DNA from: Candidatus Hinthialibacter antarcticus
GTDB taxonomy: Bacteria; Hinthialibacterota; Hinthialibacteria; Hinthialibacterales; Hinthialibacteraceae
Length of the DNA: 64,000 bases
NCBI GenBank assembly: GCA_030765645.1
Contig: JAVCCE010000057.1
Span: 124,001 to 188,000 of the forward strand
Direction: 5' to 3'
Shown: positions 1 through 9,066 of the stretch, in pieces
Numbering within the stretch: the first letter of the stretch is position 1
How the letters are laid out: the number at the start of each line of letters is the position of its first letter
Notes under the pieces: model-generated
What the model was told of the DNA's origin: nothing
Databases searched by the model: none
Seen by the model: only the letters and a program-made list of their open reading frames with translations
Translations under genes and position numbers: made by a program

Positions 1-2
1 TT

Positions 3-758
3 GTATTTATTCTATCAACTCCATCATCGCATTCAATAGAATCTAAATTTCTTGAATTTGATAGCATCTTACCGGATATAATGGAATTTAAGTTTGATGG
101 AGGAAGTGGAGTAAAGGCTATCAGACTTGACCAAAAAGAATCTGAATTTCTGCAAAGTAAAACAGAACTCAAAGGTCTCAAAAAAAATCTTCCGGGTTCA
201 AAAAATTATACTCAAAAATTAGATGGAAATAGTTTATTTTCATCTATCTCAGTTAATTATTTTTTTGGAGAAAAACTATTGATTCCAAAGAATAAGCAAG
301 TTTTTTTTCAGAATCTTGATCAGTATAAGGCATCTTATGGTAATCGTGGTGATTTTCTTAGACAAAAGAGTGTATTGTACTCTAAAAGGAATGTTACAAA
401 TTTTGAATTATATTATTTGTCATTAGATCAACTATTACGTTACTATGCTGATAAATATGGTAGCCCGGAAAAGTCGGAAGTGCTGCTGAGAGTATTGCCT
501 GCTTCTGGTTCTGAGGAATATATCGCTTATGTTGATTGGTCTATTAATGCTTTCTCTAAAATGAGGATTTGTTTCTCGCCAACAGAAAAACTAAAAGATA
601 ATTACTTCTTTATAATGATCACAATATGTGATGTTGGGCACTATGAAGATTTATTCCCCAATAAAGTATCAGAACCGTTTGAAGTTGATGTGAGTACACT
701 TGAAACTTCTGAGTTTAAAAGGTATGCCAATATCATAAAGGATGAACTAAGTAAGTAG
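3..758 (+). CDS. Unknown protein, 5' end cut by window edge
   Basis: I do not recognise this protein. The reading frame stays open from position 3 to the first ATG at 81, with plausible protein sequence (SSHSIESKFLEFDSILPDI), so the gene probably begins outside the window and ATG 81 is internal. At least 251 residues are visible. The sequence is rich in Lys, Ser, Tyr and Phe, with no clear membrane segment, signal peptide or catalytic motif. Codons are strongly A/T-ending, unlike every other gene here, and AT-richness stops soon after the gene. That fits recent horizontal acquisition, possibly as the edge of an island lying to the left. A hairpin follows the stop codon. It is surely a real coding region; its function is open. 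Confidence 0.6.
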   Translation, partial: VFILSTPSSHSIESKFLEFDSILPDIMEFKFDGGSGVKAIRLDQKESEFLQSKTELKGLKKNLPGSKNYTQKLDGNSLFSSISVNYFFGEKLLIPKNKQVFFQNLDQYKASYGNRGDFLRQKSVLYSKRNVTNFELYYLSLDQLLRYYADKYGSPEKSEVLLRVLPASGSEEYIAYVDWSINAFSKMRICFSPTEKLKDNYFFIMITICDVGHYEDLFPNKVSEPFEVDVSTLETSEFKRYANIIKDELSK

Positions 759-786
759 TAAATTTTGGATGAAGTTTGATTTGCAT

Positions 787-814
787 CCCCAGAGTAGTAA
801 TTAGTACTCTGGGG
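787..814 (+). terminator. Hairpin after the AT-rich gene
   Basis: A perfect 10-bp inverted repeat (CCCCAGAGTA at 787-796, TACTCTGGGG at 805-814) with an 8-base loop lies 28 bases after the stop at 758. The following bases are only mildly T-rich, so it is a probable rather than certain intrinsic terminator. Confidence 0.5.
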
Positions 815-935
815 AGTTTGTATTCTGAGTAAGTACTAACCTATTCTACCGCTTTACCTCGACCCCTTCGTGCTCTCACATAAAGGCAGCCCGGCGGTGA
901 CGGCGAGCAGTCTGCTGGTCGCCTTTAGACGGCTT

Positions 936-1379
936 CTATTTGCCTGCCTCGCCGATTGGCATGTCTTTAAAACCGCTGTGCGCTAGTTGGCTAACTGTGG
1001 TGTTGTTTAAGAATTCAACTACTAGGGCGTTCAACGTGTCCATCATCTTACCGACGACGCAATCTTGAGTCAGGCATTTTTCGCGTCCCAACACGCATTG
1101 GTTGGGACATAACGGGCCTTCGATGGCTTCGTAAATTTCCCTCAACAAAATTTCATTGGAGGGACGGCTGAGCTGAAACCCTCCTTTGGGGCCGCGAAAA
1201 GCGCGCAATAAGCCGCTTTTTGTCAGACGCTGATGAACTTTCTGTAAGTGGTGTTCGGATACATCCAGGTTCTTTGCGATGTCTTGCGTTTGGATGATTT
1301 TGTCTTCGTGAGCGGCTAAAACGCCTGCCGTGTGCAGCGCAAGCGCAAGAGCGTCTGATAGTTTCAACAGAGTTTGCAT
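936..1379 (-). CDS. Rrf2-family regulator (NsrR/IscR-like), divergent from nrf genes
   Basis: A 147-residue Rrf2-type winged-helix DNA-binding protein. The N-terminal helix-turn-helix (about residues 28-65, containing SEHHLQKVHQRL) is followed by the family wing (RGPKGGF, 62-68). A cysteine group at C91, C95, C102 and C107 sits where Rrf2 proteins bind an Fe-S cluster. Family members such as NsrR and IscR repress genes and let go when nitric oxide or iron-sulfur stress alters the cluster. Its position, transcribed away from the porin-nrfH-nrfA genes across about 209 bases, suggests it controls that operon and itself. A good ribosome site (GAGGTC) precedes the ATG. The exact signal (NO, nitrite or Fe-S status) is inferred from context. 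Confidence 0.88.
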   Translation of the reverse strand: MQTLLKLSDALALALHTAGVLAAHEDKIIQTQDIAKNLDVSEHHLQKVHQRLTKSGLLRAFRGPKGGFQLSRPSNEILLREIYEAIEGPLCPNQCVLGREKCLTQDCVVGKMMDTLNALVVEFLNNTTVSQLAHSGFKDMPIGEAGK

Positions 1380-1390
1380 GGAATGACCTC

Positions 1391-1410
1391 AAAGTATAAA
1401 AAAGTATAAA
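1391..1410. promoter_or_regulatory. Tandem 10-bp repeat by the Rrf2 start
   Basis: The decamer AAAGTATAAA occurs twice with no gap (1391-1400 and 1401-1410), just upstream of the leftward Rrf2 start. Related A-rich text with GTA cores recurs at about 1460-1483. Rrf2 operators are often AT-rich, so this may be an autoregulatory site or part of the leftward promoter. This is inference from position only. Confidence 0.35.
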
Positions 1411-1487
1411 TACGAACCGCTGATTCGCCGCTTCTGTATTTTTTAGTTGTAATTCAGGAAAAAAAGCATAAAAAAGTAAAAAGCGTC

Positions 1488-1523
1488 TTGACAGAAATTC
1501 GCCTATAGTGGTATTCTGATACC
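1488..1523 (+). promoter_or_regulatory. Promoter and overlapping dyad for the nrf operon
   Basis: A perfect -35 TTGACA (1488-1493) is followed after 18 bases by TATTCT (1512-1517), preceded by TG at 1509-1510, giving an extended -10. A perfect dyad GGTAT-TCTG-ATACC (1510-1523) lies across the -10, where a repressor would block RNA polymerase. The neighbouring Rrf2 protein is the natural candidate. The promoter elements are visible; the operator role is inference. Confidence 0.65.
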
Positions 1524-1588
1524 AGATTACCAAATATGGAAGCAATTTGTCAAGTCTCTTTTTTTACATTGAATATGGGAGAGTGGAA

Positions 1589-2887
1589 ATGGGCCGGAAA
1601 CTCGCGCTAATCGCAATCATCGTTGGATGCTTCGGGCTGACGCCTTCGGTCGTCTGTGCTGAAGATACTATTAGCTTCTGGGACGACAGCGTCAGTATTG
1701 GCGGCGAGGTGCGGGGGCGCGGCGAGTTCTCGAACAATTTCTATACAGCGGATGGGTTGTCTGCGCGTGATGACGAGTTCTTTTTATTGCGCAGCAAATT
1801 ACACTTAGACGTTCACCCCAGCGAGTTGTGGCGGGTTTATGTCGAGTTGCAAGACTCGCGTCAGTTCGAGTCGGATTTCGCCAACCGGCGCGCCGTCCCC
1901 AACGGTTTTGAGGATGACCTCGACCTATTTCAAGGCTATTTCGATTTATATCACATCATGGATTCTCCGGTTTCGCTGCGCGTCGGGCGCCAGATTCTGT
2001 CGTATGGCAAACAACGCCTGGTGGGCGGGTTCTTATGGAGCAATGTCGCGCGGTCATTTGACGCGGTCAAAGTGACGGTCGATCTGCCTGATTTTTACGG
2101 CGGCAGCATTGACGTGTTCGCTGGCGAACCTGTCACCCATGATTGGGGAAACTTCAACGATGTGTTAGACAACTCCAATCAACTCTATGGCGTCTATTCA
2201 ACCTGGAGTGAAGTCGAGTTTGTTGATTTTCTCGAGGCGTACTATCTGTTGCGCGTGAATGACGATGTGGATGATGAAGTTCACTCCATTGGTTCTCGCT
2301 TGGGTCGCAAGTATGACAGCAATATTGATTGGGAAATCGAAATCGTCGGGCAATTGGGCGACTTTCGCGGCTTAGACCATTCCGCTTTTGCGTCTCACGT
2401 TGAGCTAGGGTATAGCCCCGAAATGGCTTGGAGCCCGCGCTTCGCCATCGCCCATAATTACGCGACTGGCGACGACGACGCTGGCGACGGCGACCACGGC
2501 ACGTTTGATAATTTGTACCCAACCAACCACCTTCATTATGGTCAGATGGACCGTAACTCATGGCGAAACGGTCACGACATTGAGTTAGAAGCGTCAGTTA
2601 AGCCGCTTGAAAAACTCAAAGTGGTCAGCGAAGTTCATTTCTTTATTCTGGATGAGTCGGAAGACGACGCCTGGTACAACGCGGGAGGCGGCGTGATTCG
2701 CGCGGGCGCGCCTGGGGCTGATTCATACATCGGTACCGAATTTGACTTGAGCCTGAGTTATCAGGTTTGCGATAACTTTGCCGTCGGCGGCGGCTATTCA
2801 CACTTCTTCGCTGGAGCCTTTATTGACGATACCGGCGATGATGACGACGCCGACTGGGGATACATCCAAGCAACCGTAACGTTCTAA
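1589..2887 (+). CDS. Outer-membrane porin, alginate-export-like family
   Basis: A secreted protein of about 432 residues. The ATG at 1589 is preferred to the upstream start at 1547 because it follows GGGAGAG and opens a clean signal peptide (Lys/Arg, hydrophobic core, VVCA cleavage site). The mature protein shows alternating polar/aromatic strands typical of a 16-18-strand beta barrel and ends in a terminal phenylalanine (ATVTF), the usual BAM-recognised C-terminus. The N-terminal pattern ([13 protein letters not shown], then LRSKLHLDV and [10 protein letters not shown]) resembles alginate-export-type porins. It is first in the operon with nrfH and nrfA, 11 bases before nrfH. It could therefore admit nitrite or an organic electron donor to the periplasm. 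The substrate is unknown; alginate itself is not implied. Confidence 0.8.
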   Translation: MGRKLALIAIIVGCFGLTPSVVCAEDTISFWDDSVSIGGEVRGRGEFSNNFYTADGLSARDDEFFLLRSKLHLDVHPSELWRVYVELQDSRQFESDFANRRAVPNGFEDDLDLFQGYFDLYHIMDSPVSLRVGRQILSYGKQRLVGGFLWSNVARSFDAVKVTVDLPDFYGGSIDVFAGEPVTHDWGNFNDVLDNSNQLYGVYSTWSEVEFVDFLEAYYLLRVNDDVDDEVHSIGSRLGRKYDSNIDWEIEIVGQLGDFRGLDHSAFASHVELGYSPEMAWSPRFAIAHNYATGDDDAGDGDHGTFDNLYPTNHLHYGQMDRNSWRNGHDIELEASVKPLEKLKVVSEVHFFILDESEDDAWYNAGGGVIRAGAPGADSYIGTEFDLSLSYQVCDNFAVGGGYSHFFAGAFIDDTGDDDDADWGYIQATVTF

Positions 2888-2898
2888 GGGGCGAATTG

Positions 2899-3405
2899 AT
2901 GAGCGAAGGTTCAGCCATAAAAAACACTAAATGGCGTGTCGTATCAGCCATTGTAATCGGCGCGTTTTTGGGCTTGAGTGGATACACGTTTATCTATGGC
3001 GAAGGATTTTCGTATTTCAGCAAAGACCCCGCCGCCTGCGTGAATTGCCACATCATGCAGCCGCAGTTTGATTCATGGCAGAAAGCCAGCCATCACACTG
3101 TTGCCAATTGCGTCGACTGCCATCTGCCCCATGATTTTGTTGGTAAATGGATCGCCAAAGCTGAAAACGGCTATTGGCATTCAAAGGGATTCACCTTTCA
3201 AGACTTTCCCGAACCGATTTTTATCCGGGAAAAGAACCTGAAAGTGCTGCACGAAAATTGCCTGCATTGCCATGAGGGAATGGTGCATGAAATTTTGCCC
3301 GGTCTCGTATCAGATGAGACCGGAATCAATTGCCTGCATTGCCACCGCTCGGTTGGCCATGGCGAGACTGTCGGGCTAGGGAAATTTGAACCAGCAGGAA
3401 AGTAA
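2899..3405 (+). CDS. nrfH: NrfH-type tetraheme cytochrome c quinol dehydrogenase
   Basis: A 168-residue membrane-anchored cytochrome of the NapC/NirT/NrfH family that takes electrons from menaquinol and hands them to NrfA. One N-terminal transmembrane helix (about residues 13-34) anchors a periplasmic domain with four heme-binding motifs: CVNCH (47-51), CVDCH (71-75), CLHCH (121-125) and CLHCH (145-149). Length and heme count match NrfH. The ATG at 2899 is preferred to the adjoining TTG at 2896, since AAGGGG lies at proper spacing. Directly downstream is nrfA, its expected partner, so the two should form the membrane nitrite-reductase complex. Confidence 0.93.
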   Translation: MSEGSAIKNTKWRVVSAIVIGAFLGLSGYTFIYGEGFSYFSKDPAACVNCHIMQPQFDSWQKASHHTVANCVDCHLPHDFVGKWIAKAENGYWHSKGFTFQDFPEPIFIREKNLKVLHENCLHCHEGMVHEILPGLVSDETGINCLHCHRSVGHGETVGLGKFEPAGK

Positions 3406-3435
3406 TTTTTATTCATAACAGATTGGGGTTTAACT

Positions 3436-4845
<1,410 letters not shown>

Positions 4846-4850
4846 AAGAA

Positions 4851-5036
4851 GTGATCGAAAAAGGGCTGCATTCTTCCGATCAGGAGAAAGTCGCAGCGGC
4901 GCAGAAATTGCAGACGCGTTTGGAAGAAATTCTGAACGATGATAACCATCGTTGGTTCCTGAATAAACAGACGCCGGAAGAGATCGCGGAGCGGGAAAAG
5001 CGCCAGAAAGAATTCCAAGCCCGTTATTCGAAATAA
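4851..5036 (+). CDS. Small charged protein after nrfA
   Basis: A 61-residue reading frame starting with GTG five bases after the nrfA stop and in a different frame. It is highly charged and predicted helical (KLQTRLEEILND, then EEIAEREKRQKEF), with no cysteine, membrane segment or signal peptide. NrfA upstream is already full length, so this is unlikely to be its detached tail. The start codon and ribosome site are weak, and a terminator follows the stop closely, which supports co-transcription as the last operon gene. I recognise no family. It could be an accessory peptide or a frame kept by chance. Confidence 0.45.
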   Translation: MIEKGLHSSDQEKVAAAQKLQTRLEEILNDDNHRWFLNKQTPEEIAEREKRQKEFQARYSK

Positions 5037-5054
5037 GTGTAACGCGTCTTACTT

Positions 5055-5090
5055 AAAGGGGGATGCTGTTTAAGGCATCCTCCTTTTTTT
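5055..5090 (+). terminator. Terminator of the nrf operon
   Basis: A GC-rich stem (GGGGGATGC pairing with GCATCCTCC, one G-T pair) with a short loop is followed by a run of T. It starts about 20 bases after the last operon stop: a standard intrinsic terminator. Confidence 0.85.
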
Positions 5091-5132
5091 CTCCAAAATA
5101 AACAACAAATCACCTGTGGGTAATTTTAATAG

Positions 5133-5160
5133 TTGACATTGGGGTTATTAATGGTATGCT
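5133..5160 (+). promoter_or_regulatory. Promoter for the rrf2-hcp operon
   Basis: A perfect TTGACA (5133-5138) is followed after 16 bases by TATGCT (5155-5160), with TG at 5152-5153 making an extended -10. The layout is the same as upstream of the nrf operon. The start codon lies about 25 bases further on. Confidence 0.6.
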
Positions 5161-5185
5161 ATAAAAAACGGTGGAGAAAAAGAGC

Positions 5186-5611
5186 GTGTTGACCCTGTCT
5201 CAAACTGCTGGATACGCCATCATGGCGCTGAGTTGCCTGGACCCGAACGGCGAGGAATTCATTCAAGAACAATCCATCGCCGACAAAACCGGCATCAGCA
5301 AACCGTATCTCTCGAAATTGATTCACAAATTGAGCCAGGCGGGAATCTTGAAAGGCAAGCGGGGTTACAAAGGCGGAATCATATTCGCCTCGGACGCGAA
5401 AAGCATCACGATGATGGATGTTGTTGACGCGATTGAAGGAACGGAATGGCGCTCGAAATGTTTGTTGGGATTGCCGACCTGCTCATGCAACAAACCCTGC
5501 CCGGTCCATGAATTCTGGGGCAAACAACGACCTAAAATTGAGAAAGTTCTCAATACATTAACATTTGATCAAGTCATTCAAAAAAAAGACGTAAATTGGA
5601 CATTACTTTAA
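5186..5611 (+). CDS. Rrf2-family regulator upstream of hcp
   Basis: A second Rrf2-type regulator of about 141 residues. The GTG at 5186 is chosen over the GTG at 5171 because GGAG precedes it at good spacing and the protein then begins MLTLSQTAGYAIMAL, the usual family N-terminus. The helix-turn-helix region contains ISKPYLSKLIHKL and the wing KRGYKGG. Four cysteines (about 92, 99, 101 and 105) form the likely Fe-S site, here with a CSC pair not seen in the first regulator, so the two are not close duplicates. It lies 45 bases before hcp, with no terminator between, and is probably an NO-responsive repressor of its own operon. The effector is inferred from the neighbour. Confidence 0.88.
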   Translation: MLTLSQTAGYAIMALSCLDPNGEEFIQEQSIADKTGISKPYLSKLIHKLSQAGILKGKRGYKGGIIFASDAKSITMMDVVDAIEGTEWRSKCLLGLPTCSCNKPCPVHEFWGKQRPKIEKVLNTLTFDQVIQKKDVNWTLL

Positions 5612-5656
5612 CAATCAATCCCGTTCATACGGATATAACGCATCAGGAGGAAGAAT

Positions 5657-7309
5657 ATGTTTTGCTACCAATGTGAACAAACGGCTCATGGAACAGGCTG
5701 CGTCGAACGGGGCGTTTGCGGTAAAGATCCGCAAACCGCTGCGATGCAGGATTTACTAGTGTATGTGACTAAAGGCGTTTCGATGTATGCGAACCGCGCT
5801 GCTCAATTGGGCGTTCGCGATGAAGACGTCGATGTTTTTGTGTTCCGTGCACTGTTCGTGACAGTGACGAACGTGAACTTTGATGCGCAGCGCATCGCCC
5901 AATGGGTGAAAGACGCCGCCGACATGCGCGAGAAAGCCAAAGGCTTGTATGAGAGCGCTTGTCAAAAAGCCGGACAGCAACCCGAGACGTTGGCCGGGCC
6001 TGCGGCTTGGCGATACGTCGATCAATTCGACGAACTCGTGCGCCAAGGTGAACTGGTTTCGATCCGCTCGCGGGTTGAGTCAATCGGCGACGATTTGGTC
6101 GGCTTGCAGGAACTCTTGATCTATGGTCTCAAAGGCCTCGCGGCGTATGGAACTCACGCCCTCGTTCTTGGTAAGAGCGACCCCGCGTTGTTTGCATTCA
6201 CCCATGAAGCAATGGACTTTACGACGAAGCCAAACCCCACAGTCGATGAACTGCTGGGCATGAACCTTCGTTGCGGCGAGATGTCGGTGAGCGTACTGGC
6301 GCTGCTTGATTCAGCCAATACCGGCACCTACGGCAACCCGACGCCGACCCCGGTCTTGATGGGACACAAAAAAGGCAAGGCCATTCTCGTCTCAGGCCAT
6401 GACCTCAAAGACCTGGAAGAACTGCTCAAGCAAACCGAAGGCAAGGGAATCAATATTTATACGCACGGCGAGATGCTGCCTGCTCACGGTTACCCCGAAC
6501 TGAAAAAATATTCGCACCTGGTTGGACATTTTGGCGGCGCCTGGATGCGCCAGAAACAAGAATTTAAGCAGTTCCCCGGCGCGATTCTGATGACCACCAA
6601 TTGCATCATGGAACCGCAGCCGGAATACAAAAACCAACTCTTCACCAGCGGCGTGGTGGGTTGGAAGGACATTCCCCATATTACCAATGGCGACTTCTCC
6701 GGCGTGATTGCGGCGGCTGAAGCAGCGCCGGGCTTTACTGACGATAGCCCCGAAAAGTTCCACAATGTCGGTTTTGGCCATCACGCGGTGTTAGGCCTTG
6801 CTGACAAAGTCATCGATGCGGTCAAGCAGGGCGCCATTAAGCGCTTCGTGTTGATCGGCGGTTGCGACGGCGCTGAGCCGGGACGCAACTACTACACAGA
6901 GATGGCTGAGACCATGCCTAAAGACTGGGTTGTGTTGACGCTGGGCTGCGGCAAGTTCCGCGTGGTTGATTGCGACATGGGCGACATTGGCGGCATCCCA
7001 CGTCTGCTCGACATGGGGCAGTGCAACGATGCGTACTCAGCGGTGCGCGTCGCGATGGCGTTGGCGGACGCGTTCGAAACGGACATCAACAGTCTGCCGT
7101 TGTCGCTGGTGGTTTCGTGGTATGAACAAAAAGCCGTTTGCGTCTTGCTGGCGCTGCTTCACCTGGGCGTGAAGAATGTTCGCCTTGGGCCGAAGTTGCC
7201 TGCCTTCGTTACGCCGGCGGTGTTGAACGTACTCGTCGAGAAATTTGGCGTGATGCCGATTGGCGAAGTCGAAGCCGACTTGAAGCACATGCAGGAAACA
7301 AACGCGTAA
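5657..7309 (+). CDS. hcp: Hydroxylamine reductase / hybrid cluster protein
   Basis: A 550-residue cytoplasmic Fe-S protein. Hcp reduces nitric oxide to nitrous oxide and can reduce hydroxylamine to ammonia, protecting cells during nitrate or nitrite respiration. The N-terminal cysteines C3, C6, C15 and C21 have spacing C-x2-C-x8-C-x5-C, which is the [4Fe-4S] pattern of class I Hcp from strict anaerobes; E. coli-type proteins use a wider [2Fe-2S] pattern. Downstream, the hybrid-cluster ligands are present, for example in NLRCGEMS, TTNCIME, GGCDGAEPGRNYY and TLGCGKFR. A strong AGGAGG precedes the ATG. Together with nrfHA just upstream, it completes a nitrite-reduction and nitrosative-stress module. 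No hcr reductase gene is adjacent. Confidence 0.96.
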   Translation: MFCYQCEQTAHGTGCVERGVCGKDPQTAAMQDLLVYVTKGVSMYANRAAQLGVRDEDVDVFVFRALFVTVTNVNFDAQRIAQWVKDAADMREKAKGLYESACQKAGQQPETLAGPAAWRYVDQFDELVRQGELVSIRSRVESIGDDLVGLQELLIYGLKGLAAYGTHALVLGKSDPALFAFTHEAMDFTTKPNPTVDELLGMNLRCGEMSVSVLALLDSANTGTYGNPTPTPVLMGHKKGKAILVSGHDLKDLEELLKQTEGKGINIYTHGEMLPAHGYPELKKYSHLVGHFGGAWMRQKQEFKQFPGAILMTTNCIMEPQPEYKNQLFTSGVVGWKDIPHITNGDFSGVIAAAEAAPGFTDDSPEKFHNVGFGHHAVLGLADKVIDAVKQGAIKRFVLIGGCDGAEPGRNYYTEMAETMPKDWVVLTLGCGKFRVVDCDMGDIGGIPRLLDMGQCNDAYSAVRVAMALADAFETDINSLPLSLVVSWYEQKAVCVLLALLHLGVKNVRLGPKLPAFVTPAVLNVLVEKFGVMPIGEVEADLKHMQETNA

Positions 7310-7339
7310 TAATATAACGTCTAATTCAAAGCATACATG

Positions 7340-7375
7340 CAGGCCGCTTCGAAACCGAAGCGGCCTGTTTCGTTT
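7340..7375 (+). terminator. Terminator of hcp
   Basis: A perfect 12-bp stem (CAGGCCGCTTCG / CGAAGCGGCCTG) with a four-base loop is followed by TTTCGTTTT, about 30 bases after the hcp stop. Confidence 0.9.
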
Positions 7376-7441
7376 TATTGATTCAAGAGATGTCCGCTTC
7401 GCGCCCTTGCCACCCTGCCAAGAATCTTAAACGGTATGAAA

Positions 7442-7522
7442 AGGAGCGGGTGCAACTCTGTGAGCGCCTGTGCATAGAGGGCGTAAAGCCCGCACCGAAG
7501 CGAAGAGAGATGCACCCGCTCC
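7442..7522. repeat. Dispersed palindromic element, copy A
   Basis: An 81-base element bounded by a perfect 13-bp inverted repeat (AGGAGCGGGTGCA / TGCACCCGCTCCT). The interior carries the family core, read on the minus strand as CGCTTCGGTGCGGGCTTT then TGCACAGGCGCTCA. It lies between the convergent hcp and DUF1501 genes. Copies B and C lie near 34700-34940, copy D near 43030, and a fragment near 55650. Confidence 0.85.
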
Positions 7523-7542
7523 TGATGCCATCTTAAAATTAT

Positions 7543-8976
7543 TTATACCAACACGCCTTCGATGAGTTTGCCGTGTACGTCGGTGAGGCGCATACCCCGT
7601 CCGCCGTAGAAGTAGGTCAATTTTTCGTGGTCGATGCCGAGCAGGTGAAGCATGGTGGCGTGGAGGTCGTGAATTTCGGTGACGTTCTCGACGGCGTAGT
7701 AGCCATAGTCATCGGTTGAGCCGTAGACGGTCCCGCCTTTGACGCCGCCGCCCGCCATCCACATGGTGAAGCCGTAGGGGTTGTGGTCGCGCCCGTTGCT
7801 GCCTTGCGCCATCGGGGTGCGTCCAAACTCGCCGCCCCAGATCACTAGCGTTGAATCAAACAGGCCGTGCGCCTTGAGGTCTTGTAACAGCGCTGCGATG
7901 GGTTGGTCGACCGCAGCGGAGTTGTCGCGGTGCCCTTCAAACAAGCGGCTGTGCTGGTCCCAGCGGTCATGCCCCGGCATACTGGGCGGGAGCAACTCAA
8001 TGAAACGCACTCCGCGCTCAATCAGGCGCCGCGCCGTCAGACATTGGCGCCCGAAGCGGTCGGTGGGTTCCTTGCCGATGCCGTATGAGTCGCGGGTGGC
8101 TTTGCTTTCTTCCTGTAGGTTGGTCAGTTCCGGCACGGCGGATTGCATGCGAAACGCAAGTTCATAATTCGAGATCGTCGCTTCGAGTTTGTCGTCGCCG
8201 CCCATGCGTTCCAACACGATTTGATTTAACGATTGCAGCAGGGTGAGTTTTTCTTTCTGCAATTGCGGGGTCTCTTCTTTTGGGACGATGTCGGCGACCG
8301 GCTGTTCTTTGTTGCGAAACAACGAACCTTGATAGGCGGCGGGCAAGAAGCCACTACCGAATATTTCCATCCCGCCGGGTGGAATCAACCCGCTGTCGAG
8401 CACAATAAAGCCCGGGAAGTTGTGCGATTCACTACCCAGACCGTAGGTGACCCACGAGCCCATGCTGGGGCGGCCCTGTTGACCGAAACCGGAGTGGACG
8501 AAGTAATTGGCTGAGGTGTGTTCGGAAAACTTTGACGTCATCGAATGAATGACGGCGAGGTCGTCGGCGCACTTGGCGACGTGGGGAAACAATTCGCTGA
8601 CCCACATGCCGCTTTCGCCGCGTTGTTTAAATTCCCAGGGCGAGGGTAAGACCGTCCCGACGTTGTTAAACTGAGTCATGGGGACGTCCATCTTGATGGG
8701 TTGGCCTTTTTCTTTTTCGAGGCGCGGCTTGTAATCGAAGGTGTCGACTTGCGAGGGGCCGCCTTCCATAAAGAGAAAAATGACGTTTTTTACTTTGGGC
8801 GAAAATTGCGGCGGCAGCGGCGCCATCGGTTGTTTGATGCGGCTGGGGTCTTCATAGATCGACGCGTACGCCGGGTCGTGCATCAGTGCGGTCAGCGCCA
8901 ATGAGCCGAAGCCCAACGCGCTTTTGGATAAGAAGTCTCTGCGCGAGAGTGATGATGCGCGATTGTCGCAAACCAT
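7543..8976 (-). CDS. DUF1501 secreted sulfatase-fold protein
   Basis: A DUF1501 protein of about 477 residues. The ATG at 8976 is chosen over the one at 9063 because it begins directly before a Tat-type signal (SLSRRDFLSKSALGFGSLAL), so the folded protein is exported. The body carries alkaline-phosphatase/sulfatase-like features: FLFMEGGPSQVDTFDYKP near the N-terminus, SEHTSANYFVHSG, and GGEFGRTPMAQG with GRDHNPYGFTMW near the C-terminus, which would bind metal. DUF1501 proteins are abundant in Planctomycetota and relatives, nearly always paired with a PSCyt1-DUF1549-DUF1553 gene, as here (90 bases downstream of its stop). The substrate is unknown; a role in degrading sulfated or complex polysaccharide is often suggested. 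Confidence 0.92.
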   Translation of the reverse strand: MVCDNRASSLSRRDFLSKSALGFGSLALTALMHDPAYASIYEDPSRIKQPMAPLPPQFSPKVKNVIFLFMEGGPSQVDTFDYKPRLEKEKGQPIKMDVPMTQFNNVGTVLPSPWEFKQRGESGMWVSELFPHVAKCADDLAVIHSMTSKFSEHTSANYFVHSGFGQQGRPSMGSWVTYGLGSESHNFPGFIVLDSGLIPPGGMEIFGSGFLPAAYQGSLFRNKEQPVADIVPKEETPQLQKEKLTLLQSLNQIVLERMGGDDKLEATISNYELAFRMQSAVPELTNLQEESKATRDSYGIGKEPTDRFGRQCLTARRLIERGVRFIELLPPSMPGHDRWDQHSRLFEGHRDNSAAVDQPIAALLQDLKAHGLFDSTLVIWGGEFGRTPMAQGSNGRDHNPYGFTMWMAGGGVKGGTVYGSTDDYGYYAVENVTEIHDLHATMLHLLGIDHEKLTYFYGGRGMRLTDVHGKLIEGVLV

Positions 8977-9066
8977 GTTTCCGCCGCCTTGTTCTTTTAT
9001 GTCATTACGAGGGCGTGTATACGACAGAAGCAATCTCGCGATGACACACGATTTAGATACCAAACT

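Noticed and set aside
4851..5036. Frameshifted tail of NrfA
   Set aside because: NrfA is already of normal length with all five hemes and its expected C-terminal helices, so nothing is missing.
7442..7522. Insertion sequence or MITE with transposase
   Set aside because: No transposase frame anywhere in the window and no target duplication visible at the ends; a non-autonomous mobile origin stays possible but unproved.
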